This document shows positions 17,158-23,191 of a DNA stretch of 64,000 nucleotides, piece after piece. A program made the position numbers and the translations under genes. Numbering within the stretch: the first letter of the stretch is position 1; each line of letters begins with the position of its first letter. Location of the stretch: contig NZ_CP121679.1 of assembly GCF_029760895.1 (NCBI RefSeq), positions 3,144,001 through 3,208,000 on the forward strand, read 5' to 3'. The DNA comes from Ancylobacter sp. WKF20 (GTDB taxonomy: Bacteria; Pseudomonadota; Alphaproteobacteria; Rhizobiales; Xanthobacteraceae). The notes below the pieces were generated by a model. It was not told the DNA's origin. It ran no database searches and saw only the letters and a program-made list of their open reading frames with translations.

Positions 17158-17802
17158 ATGAGCTTCAGCGAGGCACTGCGCGAGACCAACGCGGACGATT
17201 GGGACGCGGCCAAAAATCACCGTTTTGTCGACGATATCTTCGCCGGCGCGGTGCCGGAAGCGGTGATGCGCCGCTATCTCGTGCAGGACTACCAGTTCAT
17301 CGACCGTTTCGTCGCCCTGCTCGGCACCGCCATCGCCACCGCTGACCGGTTCGAGGCGCGGGTGCGCTTCACCCAATTCGCCGCGATGATCACCAGCGAC
17401 GAGAACACCTATTTCCTGCGCGCCTTCGACGCGCTCGGTGTGCCCGAGGCCGAACGGCACGCCCCCACCATCACCACGGCGACGGCCGGCCTGCAGGCGC
17501 TGATGCAGGAGGCGGCCGCCAGCCGCGACTATGCCAACGCCCTCGCCGTGCTCACCGTCGCCGAATGGCTGTATCTCGACTGGGCCGACCGCCCCGGTGC
17601 GGCGCTGCCCCCCAGCTTCGTCCATGCCGAGTGGATCACCCTGCATAATAATGATGGTTTTCGCAGCTTCGTTACCTGGCTGCGCGGCGAACTCGACCGT
17701 GTCGGCGCGGCGAGCGATCCCCTGCGCCGCGAATCAGCGGCGGATTTCTTCTCGCGCGCCGTGGTATTTGAGCGCGCCTTCTTCGATCACATCTACGCCT
17801 GA
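17158..17802 (+). CDS. TenA family protein, TenA_E-like
   Basis: A 214-residue all-helical TenA/thiaminase II homologue, expected to hydrolyse aminopyrimidines for thiamine salvage or an analogous amine. The family pattern is clear (YLVQDYQFIDRFVALLG, then ENTYFLRAF and HAEWITLH). At the place of the catalytic cysteine of B. subtilis TenA the text reads VLTVAEWLYLDWAD, so the nucleophile is absent, as in the TenA_E group. It follows the SDR by 100 bases and is followed by strong hairpins. Confidence 0.85.
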   Translation: MSFSEALRETNADDWDAAKNHRFVDDIFAGAVPEAVMRRYLVQDYQFIDRFVALLGTAIATADRFEARVRFTQFAAMITSDENTYFLRAFDALGVPEAERHAPTITTATAGLQALMQEAAASRDYANALAVLTVAEWLYLDWADRPGAALPPSFVHAEWITLHNNDGFRSFVTWLRGELDRVGAASDPLRRESAADFFSRAVVFERAFFDHIYA

Positions 17803-17804
17803 GG

Positions 17805-17847
17805 GGCGTTTTTGAACGCCGGCCACGCATCCCAAGGGTGGCCGGCG
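17805..17847 (+). other. Two overlapping hairpins after the tenA-like gene
   Basis: Starting three bases after the stop codon, GGCGTT(TTTG)AACGCC can pair at 17805-17820. A stronger 10-bp stem CGCCGGCCAC / GTGGCCGGCG (17817-17826 with 17838-17847) shares bases 17817-17820 with it, so the two cannot form together. No T tract follows, so this may be an RNA-end stabiliser rather than an intrinsic terminator. Confidence 0.6.
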
Positions 17848-17868
17848 TATTCAGTCATCGCTACCTCT

Positions 17869-17920
17869 GGATGCAGTAGTTCAGCTTTGGACATAATTCG
17901 CCACTGCATCCGTTTTTTTT
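17869..17920 (+). terminator. Candidate long-loop intrinsic terminator
   Basis: A perfect 9-bp stem GGATGCAGT / ACTGCATCC with a 25-base loop, followed by G and eight T. The stem is weaker and the loop larger than in usual terminators, but the T8 run is exact. It would end transcripts from the SDR/tenA side before mucR. Confidence 0.5.
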
Positions 17921-18155
17921 ATGCTTAGCGGCGAGCGCCGCCCGGACCCGCTGGAAAAGCAAGGCGGCTCAAGGCTTCTGCGACGAGGTGTCCTCGCGGA
18001 AACCGGCGATGGAGCGAATGAGCACAGTTTCGAAGGGGATCTTGTATGCCAGGCACGATGTTTTTATCTTGACCGCGACAACTATTTTTTTTGATTACTT
18101 ATTGACCTGCGCCGCGATGGTGTTACACCGATGACGTTCGCGATGGAGGAAATAT

Positions 18156-18614
18156 ATGTCGGAACAGGAAAGCTCGTCGGTCGACTATCTCGGCCTTACC
18201 GCTGATGTGGTTGCCGCCTTTGTCGGCAACAATAGCGTCCCGGCGACAGAGCTCCCCGATCTCATCGCCAAGGTGCATGGCGCTCTGCTTCGCCTCACGG
18301 CCCCGGCGCCGGCAGCGGTGGAAGAAGTGCTGAAGCCCGCGATCCCGGTCAAGAAGTCGGTGACGCCGGAATATATCATCTGTCTCGAGGACGGCCTGAA
18401 GTTCAAGTCGCTGAAGCGCCATCTGCGCACGAAGTACAACATGACGCCCGAGGAATACCGGGCGAAGTGGGGCCTTCCCAACGACTATCCGATGGTCGCG
18501 CCGAGCTATGCGGAAGCGCGCTCCAACCTCGCCAAGAAGATGGGCCTCGGCCAGCAGCGCAAGAAGCCCGTCGCCCCGGCGCCGAAGCCCCGCACCCGCA
18601 AGAAGGCCGCCTGA
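18156..18614 (+). CDS. MucR/Ros family transcriptional regulator
   Basis: A 152-residue regulator of exopolysaccharide, motility and symbiosis genes in rhizobia. The family core [21 protein letters not shown]...[13 protein letters not shown] is clear at residues 69-108. Of the four Ros zinc ligands, Cys76 and His89 remain, but the second Cys is Asp79 and the last His position is Tyr94, so classical C2H2 zinc binding is doubtful; zinc-independent MucR homologues are known in Mesorhizobium. The Lys/Pro-rich tail is basic. A terminator follows. It sits directly upstream of a surface-glycan cluster, a plausible target. Confidence 0.93.
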   Translation: MSEQESSSVDYLGLTADVVAAFVGNNSVPATELPDLIAKVHGALLRLTAPAPAAVEEVLKPAIPVKKSVTPEYIICLEDGLKFKSLKRHLRTKYNMTPEEYRAKWGLPNDYPMVAPSYAEARSNLAKKMGLGQQRKKPVAPAPKPRTRKKAA

Positions 18615-18651
18615 TCGGGCGACGCCCCGTCCGGCGCCTCAAGACCCATAA

Positions 18652-18685
18652 AAAAGCCCCGACAGGTCCGCCTGCCGGGGCTTTT
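18652..18685 (+). terminator. Rho-independent terminator of mucR
   Basis: A-rich lead, then GCCCCGACAGG (TCCG) CCTGCCGGGGC, with one mismatch, followed by TTTT. The A and T runs extend the pairing. It lies 38 bases after the mucR stop and isolates mucR from the glycan cluster. Confidence 0.9.
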
Positions 18686-18905
18686 ATGTTTGGGCGGCAC
18701 ACGCGGCGCGGCCGGCGTTACTATGATTTTCGCGGCGCTGTGGCCGCGCCATGTTCCCAAACAGCACATTCCCCGCTAACAGTCGCACTCTACCTTCCTA
18801 CCTCGCACGGGCGGGCCACGGCCGCATTCGCGGCGTCGACCCGCGCGCTTCGCGGCTCCCGACCACGCGCCGCCGCCCGCCTGCGACGTCCAACGGATAC
18901 GCGCC

Positions 18906-20102
18906 ATGAAGATCCTGATGGTGTCCCCGACTCCCGCCTGCCCGCCCACGGCTGGCAACCGGGCGCGCATCCTCGCTTTGGCGCGCGCCGTGCGCGAACT
19001 CGGCCATGACCTGCATTTCGCCTATCTCGCCCCCCGCGGCGCGGACCCCGTCACCCGCGCGGCGCATATGGCGGAGTTTGGCGCGGACCATTTCCATTCG
19101 CTCGATCTCGACGGCAGGGACGCGCTCCAGCGCCGCCTGCAGGAGAAATGGCGTGCCGTGCGCCGACGCCTGCGTATCGGCGATCCGCACCTCTATCGGC
19201 TCGATGAGTGGTATTTTCGCAGCTACCATGTCGCGCTGCAGCAGCTCGACGCCGTGCATGGCTTCGATGCCGTCATCTGCGAATATGTGTTCATGTCCCG
19301 CGCCCTTGAGGCCTTCGACCCCCGGGCCCTGAAGATCCTCGACACCCATGACGCCTTCGGCGACCGCCACCTCGAATTCCTCAAGGTTGGCCGCCCCCCG
19401 CAATGGTACTCCACCTCGAAGGCTGAGGAACTGCGCGGCTTCCGGCGCGCCAATGCCGTCATCGCCATCCAGCCGAGCGAAGCCGAGAGGTTCGCCCGCG
19501 ACCTCGGCAGTGCGCCGCCGACATTGCACACGGTCAGCCACTTCCTGGATCTCTCCCGGCGTGCCCCCGCGAGCGCAGCCCCGGCGGCCGCCTTCGTCGG
19601 GTCGGGGAACGACATCAACATCAGCGCACTCGATCATTTGCGCCGCAACATCCTGCCGCGCATCCTGGCGCGGCGACCGGACTTCCGGCTCGTGGTGGCC
19701 GGCAGCATCTGCGAGCGCGTCATGGACCAGCCGGAGATCCTACGGCTCGGCCGTATCGACCACATATCCGACGCCTTCGCGCAGGCGCCGATCGCCCTCA
19801 ACCCGACGCTGTTCGGCACGGGCATCAACATCAAGCAGCTCGACGCCATGGCCGCCGGCGTGCCAAGCGTCAGCACCGAGACCGGCAGCAGGGGCTTTGC
19901 GGCGCCTGAACGCGACGGCTATATCGCCACCGTCCCCGACGAGGATCCGCAGGCTTTCGCCGATGCGGTGGTCGACCTCCTCGGCCAGCCTGACCGACGC
20001 GCCGCCATGGCCGACAACGCCTTCAGCGCCGCGCAGGCCTGGAATGCCCGCCAGACCGATGCGCTGAAGTCACTGCTGCTTTCAAAATCTGTGGTGAATT
20101 AA
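18906..20102 (+). CDS. Glycosyltransferase (GT-B fold, family 4-like)
   Basis: A 398-residue retaining-type glycosyltransferase. The N-terminus KILMVSPTPACPPTAGNRARI has the Gly-rich donor-side loop, and the C-terminal half has PIALNPTLFGTGINIKQLDAMAAGVPSVST, the nucleotide-sugar-binding region with its conserved acidic and Gly positions. It is the first gene of the glycan cluster, so it likely adds a sugar to a surface polymer or lipid carrier. Donor and acceptor cannot be told. Confidence 0.85.
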   Translation: MKILMVSPTPACPPTAGNRARILALARAVRELGHDLHFAYLAPRGADPVTRAAHMAEFGADHFHSLDLDGRDALQRRLQEKWRAVRRRLRIGDPHLYRLDEWYFRSYHVALQQLDAVHGFDAVICEYVFMSRALEAFDPRALKILDTHDAFGDRHLEFLKVGRPPQWYSTSKAEELRGFRRANAVIAIQPSEAERFARDLGSAPPTLHTVSHFLDLSRRAPASAAPAAAFVGSGNDINISALDHLRRNILPRILARRPDFRLVVAGSICERVMDQPEILRLGRIDHISDAFAQAPIALNPTLFGTGINIKQLDAMAAGVPSVSTETGSRGFAAPERDGYIATVPDEDPQAFADAVVDLLGQPDRRAAMADNAFSAAQAWNARQTDALKSLLLSKSVVN

Positions 20103-20166
20103 CTTCACATCCTTCTCGTCACACGGTTTCGTGTAGAGGTGCGATGTTGCGGTGCAGTGAGACAAC

Positions 20167-20889
20167 ATGACCAACGTCCGAGACCTGCTGGCGAACGTGT
20201 ATGAGATGGTCCGGCTGGACCTGCCGACCATCCTCTCCATGCGCCAGAACATCACATGGAAGGACGATGGCAGCCCGGTCACGGAGGCGGATCTGCGCGT
20301 GGAGAAGAACGTCCACGCCTATCTCGCCCAGCATTTGCCCGACCTCACCTTCATCTGCGAGGAAAGCTACACGCCCGGCGCGGAGGGCGAGGCGGCCGAG
20401 ACTGCTGCGGGCTGGACCGCCGTGCTCGACCCGATCGACGGCACCGAGAATTTCTGCTCCGGCTTCAAGGAATGGGGCGTCTCGCTCTCCATCTGGCGCG
20501 ACGGGGCGCATCAGGGCAGCGCGATCTTCCTGCCGGAGCTTGGGGACCGGCTGATGAGTGGGGAGGCCATTCCCTATCAGCGCTCGCGCATCATCGGCTT
20601 CTCCTCCTCGATCACCGACGAGTTGGCCGCGCGCGTGGCGCGGGCCGGCGAAGCGCGGATCATGGGCTGCGCGGCCTATAATCTGTTCAACGTCACGCGC
20701 GGGGCGCTGGCGGGGTTCTCAAATCCGGCTGGCGCCAAGAGCTGGGACATTCTTGCAGGTCTCATGCTGGCGCGCGAGCACGGCTGTGACATCGACGTGG
20801 AGGGGGCAAGCTATGGCGGACACTATCTCCGACCTGATCGCAAATATCGCTTCGACATACGCCACCGATACGATCTTCATCCTCGGTAA
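20167..20889 (+). CDS. Inositol-monophosphatase-family phosphatase
   Basis: A 240-residue Mg-dependent phosphatase. Metal-site motifs are present in order: CEES near residue 65, DPIDGTENF near 87-95 and SWDILAG near 191. Family members act on inositol phosphate, 3'-phosphoadenosine phosphates or sugar phosphates. Between a glycosyltransferase and a NeuB-type gene it may remove the phosphate from a sugar intermediate. The last 26 codons overlap the start of the next gene in another frame; the overlapped end (YLRPDRKYRFDIRHRYDLHP) looks like genuine conserved C-terminus. Confidence 0.85.
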   Translation: MTNVRDLLANVYEMVRLDLPTILSMRQNITWKDDGSPVTEADLRVEKNVHAYLAQHLPDLTFICEESYTPGAEGEAAETAAGWTAVLDPIDGTENFCSGFKEWGVSLSIWRDGAHQGSAIFLPELGDRLMSGEAIPYQRSRIIGFSSSITDELAARVARAGEARIMGCAAYNLFNVTRGALAGFSNPAGAKSWDILAGLMLAREHGCDIDVEGASYGGHYLRPDRKYRFDIRHRYDLHPR

Positions 20890-22351
20890 GGGGCCCTCGG
20901 CCGACCTGATCGACCCGCAGGTGTTTTCCTCGGCGCTGGTCATCGCGCTGAACGATGCCGAACAGATCGCCCCGGCCGACATCACTGTCTTCCATGCCGG
21001 CTGGGCCAAGGCGGGCATCGCCGCCAATGGCTACCGCTCGCGCGCCTATCTCACCTCGGCCGACTTCACCGCGCCGCAGCGCGAGGTGGCTTATGTCGAG
21101 CATGTGCCGCTGACGCAGGAATCCACCGATCTGATGATGCAGCGCTTCCAGGCGGGCGTGCTGAAGATCGAGGACGTGCTGTTCATGACCGCGCTGCAGG
21201 TGGCCCGCAAGGTCGCCGCCATTCGCGGGCGCCGGCAAACCGTCTACATGGTCGGCTTCGATTTCAACTTCGAGGCCGGGCACACCTATAGCGAGCGGGT
21301 GGAGCGTGACTTCACCGGGGCGACCGATGCCGACAAACGCCTCGTCTTCACCATGCAGGAATTCTTCTTCATCAACGCGCTCTACATCCTCAAGGGATCG
21401 GAGCTGGAGGTGAAGCATGTCGGCGCCAAGCCGTTCAGCGTGCTCTCCCCGACCGAGCTGAACCACATGTTCGGCCGGCAGCTGGAGCCGGCCAATGACG
21501 GGCGCCCGAACAAGGTCTCGGTGGTCGCCGAGCTGACCACCAACCATTTCGGTGATCGGCTGCGGCTGGAGCGGATGATCCGCTCCTCCAAGGCGTCGGG
21601 GGCGGACTACATCAAGCTGCAGAAGCGCGATGTCGCCAGCTTCTATGCGCCCGAGCAGCTCTCGGCCCCCTATGTCTCGCCCTTCGGCAAGACCTTCGGC
21701 GAGTATCGCCAGCAGCTCGAACTCTCGCGCGACGATTTCGCCTTCGTCGACAAGCTGTGCCGCGACCTCAATATCGGCTGGTTCGTCTCGGTTCTGGACC
21801 AGCCCTCCTTCGAGTTCCTGCGGGAATTCGACCCGCCGATCATCAAGCTGCCCTCGACCATTTCCGAGCACCGCGACTATCTCGACCATGTCTCGAAGAA
21901 TTACCGCCGCACGGTGGTGCTCTCGACCGGCATGACCGACGACGCCTATGAGCGCTGGGTGCTGGAGACCTTCACCGCCTGCGAGAAGCTGGTGCTGATG
22001 CAGGCGAACTCGGCCTATCCCACGCCGCTGGAAGATTGCGGCGTCGGCATCGTCCGGCACTATCACGAGCTGTCCAAGCAGTACCCGCACCTCATGCCGG
22101 CCTATTCGAGCCATGATTTCGGCTGGCTCGGCTCGGCGCTGGCGGTGGCGGCGGGCGCGCGCATGGTCGAGAAGCATGTGAAGCTCGGCAACACCGAGTG
22201 GGCGCACTTCGACGCCGTCGCCGTCGACCTCACCACGCCGGCCTTCAAGGAGTATGTCGACCGCATCCGCGAGGCAGAGCGCATCGTCGGCGAGGAAGAA
22301 AAGAAGGTCAATTCAAGCGAGCACCACAAATACCGCCGCAAGGCGGGGTGA
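20813..22351 (+). CDS. NeuB-type 3-deoxy-ulosonate synthase with N-terminal GT42/DUF115-like domain
   Basis: A 512-residue two-domain protein. ATG 20813 follows GGAGGGGG and lies inside the phosphatase gene. Residues 1-225 begin TIFILGKGPSADLID and IALNDAE, recalling the GNGPS..N pattern of GT42 sialyltransferases and DUF115 proteins. Residues 235-500 are a NeuB TIM barrel: VVAELTTNHFGD, ADYIKLQKRD, and metal ligands His434 (SSHDFG) and His455 (EKHVKL), 21 apart as in Neisseria NeuB. NeuB enzymes condense PEP with a hexosamine to give sialic, legionaminic or pseudaminic acid. The usual C-terminal SAF domain is missing. The product is unknown; the pairing with neuA supports a CMP-activated acid sugar. 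Confidence 0.8.
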   Translation: MADTISDLIANIASTYATDTIFILGKGPSADLIDPQVFSSALVIALNDAEQIAPADITVFHAGWAKAGIAANGYRSRAYLTSADFTAPQREVAYVEHVPLTQESTDLMMQRFQAGVLKIEDVLFMTALQVARKVAAIRGRRQTVYMVGFDFNFEAGHTYSERVERDFTGATDADKRLVFTMQEFFFINALYILKGSELEVKHVGAKPFSVLSPTELNHMFGRQLEPANDGRPNKVSVVAELTTNHFGDRLRLERMIRSSKASGADYIKLQKRDVASFYAPEQLSAPYVSPFGKTFGEYRQQLELSRDDFAFVDKLCRDLNIGWFVSVLDQPSFEFLREFDPPIIKLPSTISEHRDYLDHVSKNYRRTVVLSTGMTDDAYERWVLETFTACEKLVLMQANSAYPTPLEDCGVGIVRHYHELSKQYPHLMPAYSSHDFGWLGSALAVAAGARMVEKHVKLGNTEWAHFDAVAVDLTTPAFKEYVDRIREAERIVGEEEKKVNSSEHHKYRRKAG

Positions 22352-22378
22352 GTGCGGGGGCATTAGCAGGAGCGAAAC

Positions 22379-23110
22379 GTGACTGAGTCTCTGGCGAATA
22401 ATGGGCGGCGTGTCTGGGCGGTGGTCGCCGCGCGTTCGGGGTCGAAGGGACTGTCCAACAAAAATATCCGGTCTCTGGCGGGCACACCGCTTATCAGCCA
22501 CTCCATCCGTTTCGCACTCAAGACCGGCTTCTTTGAGCGTGTCATGCTCACGACCGACTCAGCGGAGTACGCGGCGATCGGAGAGCAGCATGGGGCGTGG
22601 GTGCCCTTTCTGCGCAGTCCTGAGGCTGCCGCCGACACCAGCATGGAGGAGCATATCCTCGAAGACATGGACCGCCAGCTTGCGCAGCATGGGATCACCC
22701 CGCCTGACGCCATCGTCTGGTTCCGTCCGACCTTCCCGTTTCGGGCCATAGCAGATCTACGGACGGCACTCGATCTTCTGGACGATGACGTGGATGCAGT
22801 ACGTCTGGTCGTCGAGGGCGAGCCAAGGCTCTACACGCTGACCGACGGCTACCTGAACCCGACATTTGATGATGGCGGCCGTTCGATGATCCGGCGCCAA
22901 GAATTCAAACCGGTTTATAAGGTCTTTCACACAGACATATTTTGGTACCGCAACATAAAATTGGGCGTGAAGTTTCTCGGAGATCGCGTGCGCGGTGTTC
23001 CTGTGCACAAGATCTGCGGCATTGACGTTGATTCAATCGAAGATTTCGAACTCGCCGAGGCAATTATCCAAGCAGGAGCCACGTCAGCCCAGCGTTACAT
23101 AAACCCGTAA
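22379..23110 (+). CDS. Acylneuraminate cytidylyltransferase family protein
   Basis: A 243-residue CMP-sugar synthetase starting at GTG 22379 (AGGAG eight bases ahead). The CTP-binding loop VVAARSGSKGLSNKNI sits at residues 14-29, followed by PLISHSIRFAL. It would activate the acid sugar made by the NeuB-type protein. Base composition is clearly lower in GC than the neighbours, especially the last third (many AAA, TTT, ATA codons), suggesting separate acquisition. Residues 150-210 are divergent from characterised NeuA, so substrate cannot be read. Confidence 0.87.
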   Translation: MTESLANNGRRVWAVVAARSGSKGLSNKNIRSLAGTPLISHSIRFALKTGFFERVMLTTDSAEYAAIGEQHGAWVPFLRSPEAAADTSMEEHILEDMDRQLAQHGITPPDAIVWFRPTFPFRAIADLRTALDLLDDDVDAVRLVVEGEPRLYTLTDGYLNPTFDDGGRSMIRRQEFKPVYKVFHTDIFWYRNIKLGVKFLGDRVRGVPVHKICGIDVDSIEDFELAEAIIQAGATSAQRYINP

Positions 23111-23191
23111 TACAGCTGACTTTGGCATTGAGTGTGCCTCCGCCCTGTTCCCGCCGCACGCGCAGGCACACCATCCGCTGAAAGATAGAGA

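Larger units (their letters stand above)
17803..18155. other. Structured, AT-rich intergenic region ahead of mucR
   Basis: A 353-base gap. The first 120 bases hold the hairpins listed separately. Bases 18051-18105 contain several T runs in a low-GC stretch (GTTTTTATC, TATTTTTTTTGATTAC), then TTGACC at 18101-18106 as a possible -35 box for mucR. MucR/Ros proteins bind AT-rich sites in their own promoters, so autoregulation here is likely by analogy. No small gene is supported. Confidence 0.5.
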
